A stretch of DNA of 64,000 bases from CAJXSN01 sp947492235 (GTDB lineage Bacteria; Pseudomonadota; Alphaproteobacteria; Sphingomonadales; Sphingomonadaceae). The stretch is from assembly GCF_042492175.1 (NCBI RefSeq), contig NZ_CP170453.1:372001-436000 (forward strand). The letters are read 5' to 3'. The notes beneath the pieces are model-generated. The model was given only the letters and a program-made list of their open reading frames with translations. It made no database searches and was not told where the DNA came from. The number at the start of each line of letters is the position of its first letter. Position 1 is the stretch's first letter. Below, one piece after another: positions 7,906-17,399 of the stretch. Position numbers and translations under genes: made by a program.

Positions 7906-9162
7906 CTAGAAGTATTCGCGTGACGCGGTCAGGACGCGCTTGATCAGCCCCAGCCCCGTATAGCGCACTGTGTCCTGAACGTTGTTTTCGATCGAGCGGA
8001 TATCCACCGGATCGCGCGCGGCATAGAGGCACAGGCCCGCCAGAGTGGTGAAACCGGGCGTTGCATGCGCATCGGGCAGGCCCCGCAGGCCCGCCGGTTT
8101 GCCGATCCGCACCGGGCGGCCGAGCGCGCCTTGGGCAAACTCCGCAATCCCTGCCAGCTCGGCACCGCCGCCGGTCAGGACCACCTGCCCGCCACGCTGC
8201 CCGCCGAAATCCATGGCCTTGAACACGCGGTTGATTTCGTCGGTCAACCGCGAGACCTGCGTGGTGACAACGGACACCAGTTCGGCCCGGCTGATCCTCT
8301 CGGCTTCCGGCGCGCCTTCCGCCTGCGCTGCCAGCGGGACCATCTCGCGGTGGTCCGACGGGCTGGCAATGGCAGAGCCCGCCACGCATTTCAGCCGCTC
8401 GGCCTGAAACCGGCGGATGCCGAAATCGCTGGCAATCGCATCGGTGATATCGCCCGAGCCGAAGGGAATTGCATGGAGCGCGCGCAGCATGCCGTTCTGG
8501 AAGATCGTGACATTGGTCAGCTCCGCGCCAATCTCGACCACGGCAGTGCCCAGCTCGCGCTCTTCCGGCGTCAGGCAGGCCTCCGCGCAGGCAATCGGGG
8601 CGGCAACCACAGCCTCCACATTCAGATGCGCGCCTTCCACCGCATCGCGCAAATTCTTCACCGGCGCGCCATCGGCCAGCATCACATGGATATCGACGCC
8701 CAGCCGCTCGGCGTGCAGGCCCTTGGGATCGGTCGCGCCATGCGCTCCGTCCAGCGTGTATTGCGCCGGCTGGGCATGGAGGACCATCTTGCCGTCGGGC
8801 TGGATCGTCTCGCGGGCCGAGAGCAGCAGGTGCTGCACATCCTCTTCCTCGATCCGCCGCCCGCCCACGGGCACCTCGACCTGACTGACCCTGTTCGCCA
8901 GCCCTGCGCCCGAGCATCCGACCCAGACGCTCTGGATGCCGGTGCCCGCCGCTTTCTCCGCCCGCTCCACCACATCGCGGATGGCGTAGGTGGCCGCAGC
9001 CATATCCACGATGTAGCCGCCCCGCACGCCCTGGCTGGCGCGGTGGCCTGACCCCAGCACGATCATCTCGCCGGATTCGGACTGCCCCAAAATCATCGCC
9101 GAGATGCGGAACGAACCGATATTGATTGCGCCAAAGACGCGGGAAATACGCGGTAGACCCAT
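7906..9162 (-). CDS. ftsA: Cell division actin-like protein FtsA
   Basis: 418 residues. FtsA is an actin-like ATPase that tethers FtsZ to the inner membrane. Visible parts are the phosphate-1 region GAINIGSFRISAMIL near residues 11-25, the FtsA-specific 1C subdomain in the middle of the first half (VPVGGRRIEEEDVQHLL and following), the phosphate-2 region AVVEIGAELTNVTIF, the adenosine motif VVLTGGGAELAGI, and a C-terminal amphipathic end (GLGLIKRVLTASREYF) suited to membrane binding. The start MGLPRIS was chosen because its ATG shares a base with the ftsQ stop (TGATG); the frame stays open upstream but that sequence is ftsQ in another frame. Confidence 0.96.
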   Translation of the reverse strand: MGLPRISRVFGAINIGSFRISAMILGQSESGEMIVLGSGHRASQGVRGGYIVDMAAATYAIRDVVERAEKAAGTGIQSVWVGCSGAGLANRVSQVEVPVGGRRIEEEDVQHLLLSARETIQPDGKMVLHAQPAQYTLDGAHGATDPKGLHAERLGVDIHVMLADGAPVKNLRDAVEGAHLNVEAVVAAPIACAEACLTPEERELGTAVVEIGAELTNVTIFQNGMLRALHAIPFGSGDITDAIASDFGIRRFQAERLKCVAGSAIASPSDHREMVPLAAQAEGAPEAERISRAELVSVVTTQVSRLTDEINRVFKAMDFGGQRGGQVVLTGGGAELAGIAEFAQGALGRPVRIGKPAGLRGLPDAHATPGFTTLAGLCLYAARDPVDIRSIENNVQDTVRYTGLGLIKRVLTASREYF

Positions 9163-10067
9163 CAGTTTGTCCCTCCCTCGCCCAGCACCTGCGCCGCGCG
9201 GCCCGGCACGCGCATGTAAATCCGCTCCGGCGCGCGCATGTCGAAGGTGGCCACCTTCCCGCCCAGCAGACGGTTCTGCCCATCGAGCCGGGCGAACTGG
9301 ATCAGCGCCGTCGCCGCATCTTTCTCGCCCTGCGGCAGAGCCAGGACCTGATCGGTGGTAAATGTCAGGTTCCACCGGCGATTGCCGACCCATTCGGCAT
9401 GCGCCACCTTGCTGCGCATAGCGGGTGCCGCATCCAGCAACGTGCCCAGATTGGCGACTTGCTTGGCCGCGCCGGGGCCTTCGACCGCCAGCATCCCCTT
9501 GGCATTCTCTGCCGAGATCGGCTCCAGCTCTTCACCGGTGGCATCGATCAGGACGAGATGATCGGGCTTGCGCAGCACCGCATGCGGCGTGCGTTCAACC
9601 ACGTCGATCACCAGAACATCAGGCAATTGGCGCGAAACGCGGGCATCCTCGACCCACGGCAGCGCAACCAGTTCGGAGCGCAGACCCTCCAGATCGACCA
9701 GCGGCATCGGCCGGTCGCGCTGGGCGAGCGCACGCTCGTAAATTTTCAGCTCGTTCATCCGCTGCACGCCCGTCACCCGCACGCGGCGCACTTCGAAACC
9801 GGCATCGCTGGCCAGCTTCGCCACTTCGTTCTGAGCCAAAGCCGGCACACCGGCCAGACTGGCGACAAACCATGCCAGTGCCGCCCCGCCCCCGATGATG
9901 ATGGCGAGGAAAATGCGGTGCAATTGCTCGTCATCAAACGGCAGCAAAGCCAGCGCGCGATTGAACCCGCCCTGCGTGCGCGTCCGGGCTGTCCGGGCCT
10001 TCGCCGCGCGGGACTTGGCCGCAGCCGAGCGGCGGACACCTGTCGTCTTGCGCTTAACCGTTGCCAT
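9162..10067 (-). CDS. ftsQ: Cell division protein FtsQ/DivIB
   Basis: 301 residues. A basic cytoplasmic N-terminus (about 45 residues rich in Lys/Arg/Ala) is followed by one membrane helix (FLAIIIGGGAALAWFVASLA), then the periplasmic POTRA domain (FEVRRVRVTGVQRMNELKIY) and beta domain (RTPHAVLRKPDHLVLIDATG). FtsQ links early and late division proteins through FtsB/FtsL. The ATG at 10067 (MATVKRK) lies 11 bases inside the end of ddl; an upstream in-frame start would overlap ddl further and add no recognisable sequence. The gene overlaps ftsA by one base. Confidence 0.94.
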   Translation of the reverse strand: MATVKRKTTGVRRSAAAKSRAAKARTARTRTQGGFNRALALLPFDDEQLHRIFLAIIIGGGAALAWFVASLAGVPALAQNEVAKLASDAGFEVRRVRVTGVQRMNELKIYERALAQRDRPMPLVDLEGLRSELVALPWVEDARVSRQLPDVLVIDVVERTPHAVLRKPDHLVLIDATGEELEPISAENAKGMLAVEGPGAAKQVANLGTLLDAAPAMRSKVAHAEWVGNRRWNLTFTTDQVLALPQGEKDAATALIQFARLDGQNRLLGGKVATFDMRAPERIYMRVPGRAAQVLGEGGTN

Positions 10068-11037
10068 GTTCGCCCCCCGTTTCTGCCCCTGCAAAATAAT
10101 CGAGCGCATCCTTGACGATTGTCTCGACCAAATCTTCGTAACTCATGCCCGCAAATCGCGCCTGTTCCGGCACCAGGCTGAGCGGTGTCATCCCCGGCTG
10201 GGTGTTGGTTTCCAGCACGAACAGGCCGTCTTCGCCCTGCTCGTCATCCCAGCGATAATCCGTTCGGCTGGTGCCCCTGCAGCCCAGCACGCGGTGTGCT
10301 TCCAGCGCATATTGCTTGCATAGGGCCGCGATGTTCTCGGGGATGTCGGCGGGGCAGATGTGATCGGTCATCCCGTCGGTGTATTTGGCCTCGAAATCAT
10401 AGAAGCCGCTCTTGGGCACCAGTTCGGTCACTCCCAGCGCTTCGCCGCCCACCACAGCGGTGGTCAGCTCGCGCCCGCGAATGAAGGGCTCGGCCAGCAG
10501 ACTATCGAATTCCTGCCACGGCCCTGCGGCATCGCGGCGGATCGGGTTGCCGTAATTGCTTTCCTCGGTGACGATGGCGACACCGACCGACGATCCTTCA
10601 TTGACGGGTTTGAGCACGTAAGGCCGGGCCAGCGGATCGGCCTGATAGAGATCTTCCGACCGGACAATCCGCCCGCCGGGCATGGGGATACCATGCGGGA
10701 CCAGCGCCTGCTTGGTCAGTTCCTTGTCGATGGCGATCACCGATGTGGCGAGGCCGGAATGTGTATAGGGCACGCCCATCAAATCGAGCATCCCCTGCAC
10801 CGTCCCGTCCTCTCCCGGCACGCCGTGCAGCGCGTTGAACACCACGTCGGGCTTTGCCTCGGCAATGCGCGCGGCAACATCGCGGTCCATATCGATCCGC
10901 GTCACGCGGTGCCCGCGCGCCTCCAGCGCATCGGCCACGCCATTGCCCGACATCAGCGAGACCGGGCGCTCATTAGCCCATCCGCCCATCAGCACGGCGA
11001 CATGATAAGTGCGGTCAAGAACGCGATTTTCAGACAT
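10054..11037 (-). CDS. ddl: D-alanine--D-alanine ligase
   Basis: 327 residues, an ATP-grasp enzyme joining two D-alanines for the MurF substrate. Motifs seen include the N-terminal VLMGGWANERPVSLMSG, the glycine-rich VLKPVNEGSSVGVAIV, and the C-terminal metal and phosphate site LFVLETNTQPGMTPLSL. The ATG at 11037 shares one base with the murB stop (TGATG), fixing the start. In many bacteria ddl has Tyr/Ser in the HGVPGEDGTVQG region; all expected loop residues appear present. Confidence 0.96.
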   Translation of the reverse strand: MSENRVLDRTYHVAVLMGGWANERPVSLMSGNGVADALEARGHRVTRIDMDRDVAARIAEAKPDVVFNALHGVPGEDGTVQGMLDLMGVPYTHSGLATSVIAIDKELTKQALVPHGIPMPGGRIVRSEDLYQADPLARPYVLKPVNEGSSVGVAIVTEESNYGNPIRRDAAGPWQEFDSLLAEPFIRGRELTTAVVGGEALGVTELVPKSGFYDFEAKYTDGMTDHICPADIPENIAALCKQYALEAHRVLGCRGTSRTDYRWDDEQGEDGLFVLETNTQPGMTPLSLVPEQARFAGMSYEDLVETIVKDALDYFAGAETGGEHGNG

Positions 11038-12014
11038 CAGGGCCGCCCCACCCGCTTGATTTCCCATTCCAGCTGGACGCCGGAATTCTTGTAGACGCGG
11101 GCGCGGACTTCTTCGCCCAGCCCTTCGATATCGGCGCTGGTCGCGCCGCCCGTGTTGATCATGAAATTGGTGTGTTTCTCGCTCACTTGCGCGCCGCCCA
11201 TGGTGAGGCCGCGGCAACCCGCTGCATCGACCAGTTGCCAGGCCTTGTGGCCATCGGGGTTCTTGAAAGTGGAGCCGCCGGTCTTGCTGCGGATCGGCTG
11301 CGAGTTCTCGCGCGCTTCGGCAATCCGGTCCATCTCCGCGCCGATGGCGGCGGGATCGCCCGGCTCGCCTTGAAAGCGCGCGGACACCACCACTGCGCCT
11401 TCCGGCAAAGCCGAATGGCGATACGAGTATTCGAGATCGGAGGCAGGCAGGGTTATCAAATCCCCGCCGGGCATAATCACATCGCAATCTATCAATATGT
11501 CGGCGGTTTCCTTGCCATAGGCCCCGCCATTCATCCGCACGAAGCCGCCGACCGTGCCGGGAATACCGCGCAGGAACTCCAGCCCAGCAACGCCCGCATC
11601 GCGCGCGGTGGAGGACACCAGAATACCGTGCGCTCCTCCTCCGCAAGTCACAGTGTGATTGTCGCCCACTTCCACGCTCGCAAAAGGTTTGCCCAGCCGG
11701 ATCACCACGCCGGGCACGCCGCCATCGCGGATAATCAGGTTGGAGCCGAGACCCAGCGCCATGACCGGCATCGTGCCCGCCAGATCGCCCAGAAACGCTT
11801 TCAGATCGTCCATATCGGCGGGCTCGAACAGCCAGTCGGCACTGCCTCCGCTTTTGAACCAGACCAGTTTGGCGAGCGGTGCGTCCTTGGTCAGCTGGCC
11901 CCGGATGTTGTCGATCGGTACAGGCGCATTGAGCGCGCCCTCGACTTCCGCATCGGGGGCTTCGCCGGTGTCATACATGGCCCAATCGTCCGGCTGGTTC
12001 GGATCGGTCATCAT
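11037..12014 (-). CDS. murB: UDP-N-acetylenolpyruvoylglucosamine reductase MurB
   Basis: 325 residues, FAD- and NADPH-dependent reduction giving UDP-N-acetylmuramate. The FAD-binding core shows MALGLGSNLIIRDGG and LEFLRGIPGTVGGFVRMNGGAYG. The active-site serine motif is RSKTGGSTFKNP, and the C-terminal glutamate region is VRARVYKNSGVQLEWEI. This is the type I arrangement. Two tandem ATGs (12012-12014 and 12009-12011) are possible; the first makes an ATGA overlap with the murC stop and was preferred. Confidence 0.96.
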   Translation of the reverse strand: MMTDPNQPDDWAMYDTGEAPDAEVEGALNAPVPIDNIRGQLTKDAPLAKLVWFKSGGSADWLFEPADMDDLKAFLGDLAGTMPVMALGLGSNLIIRDGGVPGVVIRLGKPFASVEVGDNHTVTCGGGAHGILVSSTARDAGVAGLEFLRGIPGTVGGFVRMNGGAYGKETADILIDCDVIMPGGDLITLPASDLEYSYRHSALPEGAVVVSARFQGEPGDPAAIGAEMDRIAEARENSQPIRSKTGGSTFKNPDGHKAWQLVDAAGCRGLTMGGAQVSEKHTNFMINTGGATSADIEGLGEEVRARVYKNSGVQLEWEIKRVGRP

Positions 12015-13450
12015 GTCTGACTCTGTTCCCGCGCGGACTGCACCGCGGACGGCAAAGTGGCCGCCCATTTGGTAATGTCACCGGCACCCAGACAGACGAC
12101 AATATCGCCTGCGGCAATCGTGCTGGCCAGCTTGCCCGCGAGCTCTGACTGGTCGGCGACTGTTGCCGCACTGCGGTGCCCGCGCGAAGTCATGCCAGAC
12201 ACCAGATCCTCACTGCTGACGCCCTCTATGGGATCCTCACCTGCCGCGTAGACCGGTGTGACATAGACCGTGTCGGCCTCGTTAAAGCAGCTTTGGAAAT
12301 CATCCATCAGATCGCCCAAGCGCGAATAGCGGTGCGGCTGCATCACGGCGATCACACGCCCGCCGCTGGCCCCTGCGCTTTCGCGCGCGGCACCGAGCAC
12401 GGCGGTGATTTCCACCGGGTGGTGCGCGTAATCGTCGATGATGCGGACCGTGCCGCCCTCCACGCTGACTTCGCCCGTCTTGGTGAAGCGGCGACGCACG
12501 CCGCCAAACGATCCGAAGCCGTCGCGGATAACATCGTCGGGGCAGCCCATTTCGATGGAGACGGCAATCGCGGCCAGCGCGTTCTGGACATTGTGCCGCC
12601 CGGGCATCGGCAGGCGCACGCCTTCGATCCGCCGGTCTTCCTCGCCGCGCTGGCGGATGATAACATCGAAGGTGTTGCCGCCTTCGTCGGGCCGGATATT
12701 CACCCCGCAAATGTCGGCTTGCAGAGAGAAGCCGTAGGTCACCACGCGCCGGTCACGGACACTGCCGATCACCGCCTGAACCTCGGGGTGGTCGATGCAC
12801 AGGATCGCCGCGCCGTAGAACGGGACATTGTGGATGAATTCGACAAAGGCGCGCTTCACGCCGTCGAAATCGCCGTAGTGATCGAGATGCTCGGGATCGA
12901 TATTGGTGACCACCGCAATGGTCCCGTCGAGCCGCAGGAAGCTGCCGTCGCTTTCGTCGGCCTCCACGACCATCCAGTCGCTGTCGCCCAGCCGCGCGTT
13001 GGAGCCGTATTGTTCGATGATACCGCCATTGATGACTGTGGGGTCGACCCCGCCCTTGTCCAGCAGAGCTGCGATCATGCTGGTGGTGGTGGTCTTGCCG
13101 TGGGTGCCCGCCACCGCGACCGTGCTTTTGAGGCGCATCAGCTCGGCGAGCATTTCCGCGCGGCGCACCACCGGCGTGCGATTTTCCAGCGCAGCGGCGA
13201 CTTCAGGGTTGGTCCGGCGCACGGCGGTGGAGGTGACGACAACTGCCGCCCCTTCCACATTTTCGCGTTCGTGCCCGATCCTCACCGCAATGCCGCGCGC
13301 CCGCAGCCGCTCGACCGTCGGGCTTTCGCTGAGGTCGCTGCCCTGCACCGTGTAGCCCAGATTGGCCATCACCTCGGCAATGCCGGACATGCCGATGCCG
13401 CCAATGCCCACAAAGTGCACCACGCCGATATCTGTCGGAACGCCGCGCAT
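12011..13450 (-). CDS. murC: UDP-N-acetylmuramate--L-alanine ligase
   Basis: 479 residues, adding the first amino acid of the stem peptide. It has the N-terminal UDP-binding Rossmann motif HFVGIGGIGMSGIAE, the ATP loop GTHGKTTTT at 115-123, the central EADESDGSF and NIDPEHLDHYGDF motifs, and the C-terminal domain starting near RIIDDYAHHPVEI, followed by MQPHRYSR. The ATG at 13450 shares a base with the murG stop (TGATG). The open frame upstream is only the murG shadow. Confidence 0.97.
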   Translation of the reverse strand: MRGVPTDIGVVHFVGIGGIGMSGIAEVMANLGYTVQGSDLSESPTVERLRARGIAVRIGHERENVEGAAVVVTSTAVRRTNPEVAAALENRTPVVRRAEMLAELMRLKSTVAVAGTHGKTTTTSMIAALLDKGGVDPTVINGGIIEQYGSNARLGDSDWMVVEADESDGSFLRLDGTIAVVTNIDPEHLDHYGDFDGVKRAFVEFIHNVPFYGAAILCIDHPEVQAVIGSVRDRRVVTYGFSLQADICGVNIRPDEGGNTFDVIIRQRGEEDRRIEGVRLPMPGRHNVQNALAAIAVSIEMGCPDDVIRDGFGSFGGVRRRFTKTGEVSVEGGTVRIIDDYAHHPVEITAVLGAARESAGASGGRVIAVMQPHRYSRLGDLMDDFQSCFNEADTVYVTPVYAAGEDPIEGVSSEDLVSGMTSRGHRSAATVADQSELAGKLASTIAAGDIVVCLGAGDITKWAATLPSAVQSAREQSQT

Positions 13451-14763
13451 CAGGAATGGCTCTCTTTGGCCGCACCTTTGGCCGAGGCTGGCCGCGCCTT
13501 GGCAGGCTGGCTCGCCCCGCGCGCGTTGTTGGCCCCGACCTTGATGACATCCATCATTTCCGCCCCGCCGAAGCTTTCGAGCAGGTCGGCAAGGTCCTCC
13601 ACCGCACGCGGACGACCGCAATTCCACGCCGCATGGGCCGCATTGGCCAGCGTCGCGGGGTTCTTGGCGATGGCCTGTATCTGCTTGGAGATATCTTTGG
13701 CGAGCCGGGCAAAATGATCGCCCTGCTTTTTCTGCATCCGGCTGATGGTATCGACATCCCCCTTGGGAATCTCGACCGTTTCTTTCGGCTGCCGGATCAT
13801 CCGCGCACCGCCGGCTTTCACGATCTCGCGCGTGTTCGCCGCCTGATGATCGTCGGTCGCGATCGGCAGGGGGAGCAATATCGCGGGACGGCCCACGGCG
13901 GTCAGCTCGGCAATCGTCGAGGCCCCAGCGCGCCCGATAAACAGATGCGCGTCGGCCAGCCGTGTTTCCATATCTTCAAAATAGGTTCCCAGCTCTGCCG
14001 GGATGTCATGCCTGCGATAGCGCCCACGCACGGTTTCCAGATCCTCCGCACGGCATTGCTGGGTGACCTGCAAACGCTGGCGCAGCGGCGGGGGCAACAT
14101 GGCCAGCGCATCAGGCACGACTTCGCTTAATATGCGCGCGCCCTGACTGCCGCCCGTCACGAGAACCTTCAACAGGCCATCCTCGCCCGGCGCGGCAAAG
14201 TCTTCCTCACGCAGCGCGCGCACTTCGGGGCGGACGGGATTGCCGACCAGATGGACCTTGCCCTTGTGCTTCGCCGCCAGCCGTTCGACATCGGGATAGG
14301 CGGTGGCAATCGCCTGCACGCGGCCCGCCAGCATCCGGTTGACCCGGCCCAGCACCGCGTTCTGTTCGTGCACCAGGCTGGGAATTTCCGCCGATGTCGC
14401 CGCCAGCAAGGCAGGCGCAGCAGGATAGCCGCCAAAGCCGATCACCGCGCTCGGCTCGAAACTTTCAAACAGACGCAGCGCCATGCGGCGGCCTTCCATC
14501 AGCGCCTTGATTGCGCCAGGCCAGCGCAGCGGGTTCTTGCCGAACCGGCCTGCCGGAATGACATGGGCGGGAAGAAAATCGGGCTTGCCAGGAATTTGCG
14601 CGCCGCGTGCGTCGGTGACCAGCGCAACGTGATGCCCGCGCCGTTCCAGTTCGGTCGCCAAAGCGAAGGCGGGGAGCATATGGCCGCCGGTCCCGCCAGC
14701 GGCGAGAACATAATGGCGGTTCGCGCCAGCCCGAGATGGGGTAGTGGGCGCAGGGGTATTCAT
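13450..14763 (-). CDS. murG: Lipid II synthase MurG with basic C-terminal tail
   Basis: 437 residues, against about 355-380 for typical MurG. It transfers GlcNAc to lipid I on the inner membrane face. Motifs are AAGGTGGHMLPA at 21-32, the acceptor-side VIGFGGYPAAPALLAA, VHEQNAVLGRVNR, and the donor-site HLFIGRAGASTIAEL followed by PLPIATDDHQAANT. The extra length is a C-terminal tail of about 40 residues rich in Ala/Lys/Pro/Ser, likely disordered and possibly lipid-binding. ATG overlaps the ftsW stop (ATGA). Confidence 0.95.
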   Translation of the reverse strand: MNTPAPTTPSRAGANRHYVLAAGGTGGHMLPAFALATELERRGHHVALVTDARGAQIPGKPDFLPAHVIPAGRFGKNPLRWPGAIKALMEGRRMALRLFESFEPSAVIGFGGYPAAPALLAATSAEIPSLVHEQNAVLGRVNRMLAGRVQAIATAYPDVERLAAKHKGKVHLVGNPVRPEVRALREEDFAAPGEDGLLKVLVTGGSQGARILSEVVPDALAMLPPPLRQRLQVTQQCRAEDLETVRGRYRRHDIPAELGTYFEDMETRLADAHLFIGRAGASTIAELTAVGRPAILLPLPIATDDHQAANTREIVKAGGARMIRQPKETVEIPKGDVDTISRMQKKQGDHFARLAKDISKQIQAIAKNPATLANAAHAAWNCGRPRAVEDLADLLESFGGAEMMDVIKVGANNARGASQPAKARPASAKGAAKESHS

Positions 14764-15986
14764 CGTGGCGGTTCCTTGTTGGACGCGAAGCCCGCGATAC
14801 CGGGGGTCTCGCGGGTGAGGAACGGATTGCGCCGCGTCATTGCGAGCAACAATCCGACCGTCAAGCATACCGCGATGGTCGATGAACCGCCATAGCTCAC
14901 CAGCGGCAAAGTCATGCCTTTGGAGGGGAACAGCTGCAAATTGACCATGATGTTGATAAAGGCCTGCCCGCCGATCTGCGCGGTCAGCCCAGCCGCCGCC
15001 AGCAGTGCGAACAGATTTTCCTCATCCGCCAGCCGCACCAGAGCGCGCCCGATGATGGCGAGGTAAACGATAACGATGAGCGCGCACCAGATCAGGCCGA
15101 ACTCCTCACCAATGACCGAGAAGATATAATCGGTGTGTGCTTCGGGCAGCCGCATCTTCTGCTCGCCCAGCCAGAAACCTGCGCCCGTCCATCCGCCCGA
15201 CAGCAGAGTGCGCTCTGCCAGATCGACATGATCGAACGCCGTGCCTCCGCCAAAGAACGCGTCGATCCGGTTGCGCGCGTTTCCGTAGAAGAAATAGGCC
15301 GCGACGACCCCCGCCACGCTGCCCACCACAAGACCGGCGATTTTCTTGAACGATACGCCCGACAGCATCACCAGCACGAACCAGACCCCGCCAAACAGGA
15401 TCGTCGCGCCCAGATTGGGCTGCAGCATCAGCAGCACACCGACCAGCGCCGCGACAGCCGACACCACAGCGAGAACCGGCAGGTTGGGATCGCGCAGCCG
15501 CCAGCTGAGCACCCATGCCAGCAGGATGGCGAAGCCCGGTTTCAGAAATTCCGACGGCTGGAAGCCGATGCCGAATTTGATCCACCGCTTCGCCCCGTTC
15601 ACTTCGTGCCCGACCAGCGGGACCAGCATCAGCGCGCCGATCATTGCAACCGCCAGCAACACGCCCACGCGGCGGGCATTGTCGCGCGAAAGGAAGGATG
15701 CGCCCAGCATCACGGCGAGGCCGACCACCAGCCAGCGCATATGCGCCCAGTAAAAATAGAGGTCCGGCAGGGTCACTTCACTGGTCGAGAGACGCCGGGC
15801 TGTCGCCGGGGACGCAGCGGCAACCGCTGCCGCGCCGATGGCGACCAGCAACAGCACCAGAAGCAACAGGACACGGTCTACCTCGCGCCACCAGATCTTG
15901 AAATCCGATGTCCGCGAACCGGCAAAGGGTTCGCCCGCGCCAATGGGGCGCGTGCTGCCGGTTGATGTCGAAGTCGAGGCGGTCAC
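14760..15986 (-). CDS. ftsW: Septal peptidoglycan glycosyltransferase FtsW
   Basis: 408 residues with a hydrophilic Ser/Thr-rich N-terminus and about ten membrane segments typical of SEDS proteins. Characteristic parts are NGAKRWIKFGIGFQPSEFLK, MLQPNLGATILFGG, the periplasmic loop with GLGEQ-like GFWLGEQKMRLPEAHTDYIFSVIGEEFG (displayed here in parts: WLGEQKMRLPEAHTDY, then IFSVIGEEFG), and LVSYGGSSTIAV. FtsW polymerises glycan strands with FtsI. The start is a GTG whose GTGA overlaps the murD stop. It sits between murD and murG as in most proteobacterial clusters. Confidence 0.95.
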   Translation of the reverse strand: MTASTSTSTGSTRPIGAGEPFAGSRTSDFKIWWREVDRVLLLLVLLLVAIGAAAVAAASPATARRLSTSEVTLPDLYFYWAHMRWLVVGLAVMLGASFLSRDNARRVGVLLAVAMIGALMLVPLVGHEVNGAKRWIKFGIGFQPSEFLKPGFAILLAWVLSWRLRDPNLPVLAVVSAVAALVGVLLMLQPNLGATILFGGVWFVLVMLSGVSFKKIAGLVVGSVAGVVAAYFFYGNARNRIDAFFGGGTAFDHVDLAERTLLSGGWTGAGFWLGEQKMRLPEAHTDYIFSVIGEEFGLIWCALIVIVYLAIIGRALVRLADEENLFALLAAAGLTAQIGGQAFINIMVNLQLFPSKGMTLPLVSYGGSSTIAVCLTVGLLLAMTRRNPFLTRETPGIAGFASNKEPPR

Positions 15987-17392
15987 TTGTTTCCTCCACC
16001 GCTGGAAAGACTGGCGCTGGAAAGGCTGGCGCTGGAAAGGCTGGGCTCGTTACCGGCGGGCAATTCGCAGCCGGTAATCGCGCCGACAATCTGGCGGAAA
16101 TGCTCTCCGCGCTTTTCGAAATCGCGGAACTGGTCGAAACTGGCACAGGCGGGCGAGAGCAGCACCACGTCGCCGGGCTTTGCGGCTTCGACCGCCTGCT
16201 TCACCGCCTCGCAAATCAATTCGGATCGTTCGACGGGAACGCGGCCTTCCAGCAATTCGGCAAAGCGCGGACCAGCCTCGCCAATCGTATAGGCGCGGGC
16301 CACATTGCCGAGCTGCGCCTCGCACTCGCCCAACCCGTCTTCCTTCGCCAAGCCGCCGACAATCCAGTGGATGCGCGGGCCGTCACCGGCAGGCCACGCG
16401 GCCAGAGCGGGAGCGGCAGAGGCAGTGTTGGTGGCCTTGCTATCATTGATGAACAGCACATCGTCATGCGTGCAGACCACTTCCATCCGGTGCGGCAGGC
16501 CGGTGAAGGACTTCATGGCCGGTTCCCACTGCGCGCGGGTGACGCCCATCACCTCTGCCAGAGTGATCGCGGCAGCGGCGTTCTGGAGATTGTGCGGCCC
16601 CTGCAGCGCGGGCCAATCCGCTTGCAGATCGGCCAGCTGGTGCGGCTCCAGACACACGGCCAGACCGCGCGGCCGCCGCGCTGCTTCGGCCTCGCGCATG
16701 GTGCGCGTGGTGTCGTCCTGACAGCCATAGGCGGCAAACTGCCCGCTGCCCTGCATCGCCATCAGGCGGCCTTTGGAAAGGGCGTAGCCCTCGAAACCGT
16801 TATACCGGTCGAGATGATCGGGCGTCACATTCAGCAGCACCGCCGCCTCGCAGGCCAGCGAGCGGGTGAGGTCGAGCTGGTAACTGGACAGCTCCAGCAC
16901 ATACACGCCGGTGCCCTTCGCATTGGGCTCCAGCGGATCTTCGCCCAGAACCGGCAAGCCGATATTGCCGCCCATCCGGCAGGGCAGACCCGCCTGTTCC
17001 AGAATATGCGCGGTCAGCGCGGTGGTTGTCGATTTGCCATTGGTGCCGGTGATGCCGATCACGCGGTGCGGCGGCAGATCGGCGCGCGCCTGGGCAAACA
17101 GTTCGATATCCCCGATCACCGGCACGCCAAATTCTGCGGCCCGATCGGCAATGGGATGGGTGTTGAGCGGCACACCCGGGGAGACGACAATTCCGTCATA
17201 TCCGGTCAAATCGATAGTTAGCGGATCGGCGATTTCCGCCCGTCCGGCCAGCGCCTCGCGCGGTTCTTCCTGCCGGTCCCAAGCGGTGACATGCGCACCG
17301 CTGGCCAGCAAGGCCTCAGCCGCCGCCATTCCCGAGCGGGCGAGGCCAAGAATGGCGTAACGCTTCCCGGAAAAGGCGGGGGAGGTGATCAT
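15983..17392 (-). CDS. murD: UDP-N-acetylmuramoylalanine--D-glutamate ligase
   Basis: 469 residues; adds D-glutamate to the stem peptide. The N-terminal domain begins YAILGLARSGMAAAEALL; the ATP loop is GTNGKSTTT at 116-124; NVTPDHLDRYNGF and the C-terminal FINDSKATN and LLSPACASFDQF motifs are intact. The last 25 or so residues are a non-catalytic tail that contains SLSSASLSSASLSS, encoded by a 15-base tandem repeat. The gene lies seven bases after mraY. Confidence 0.96.
   Translation of the reverse strand: MITSPAFSGKRYAILGLARSGMAAAEALLASGAHVTAWDRQEEPREALAGRAEIADPLTIDLTGYDGIVVSPGVPLNTHPIADRAAEFGVPVIGDIELFAQARADLPPHRVIGITGTNGKSTTTALTAHILEQAGLPCRMGGNIGLPVLGEDPLEPNAKGTGVYVLELSSYQLDLTRSLACEAAVLLNVTPDHLDRYNGFEGYALSKGRLMAMQGSGQFAAYGCQDDTTRTMREAEAARRPRGLAVCLEPHQLADLQADWPALQGPHNLQNAAAAITLAEVMGVTRAQWEPAMKSFTGLPHRMEVVCTHDDVLFINDSKATNTASAAPALAAWPAGDGPRIHWIVGGLAKEDGLGECEAQLGNVARAYTIGEAGPRFAELLEGRVPVERSELICEAVKQAVEAAKPGDVVLLSPACASFDQFRDFEKRGEHFRQIVGAITGCELPAGNEPSLSSASLSSASLSSGGGNK
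16001..16045. repeat. Three 15-base tandem repeats in the 3' end of murD
   Basis: Plus-strand units GCTGGAAAGACTGGC (16001-16015), GCTGGAAAGGCTGGC (16016-16030) and GCTGGAAAGGCTGGG (16031-16045) differ at one base each. The unit length is a multiple of three, so copy number changes would keep murD in frame and alter only its serine-rich C-terminal tail. Confidence 0.9.
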
Positions 17393-17399
17393 CGCAGCC

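Noticed and set aside
12176..13717. Plus-strand open frame (513 codons) opposite murC and murG
   Set aside because: Composition and lack of motifs mark it as a shadow of the murC/murG coding.
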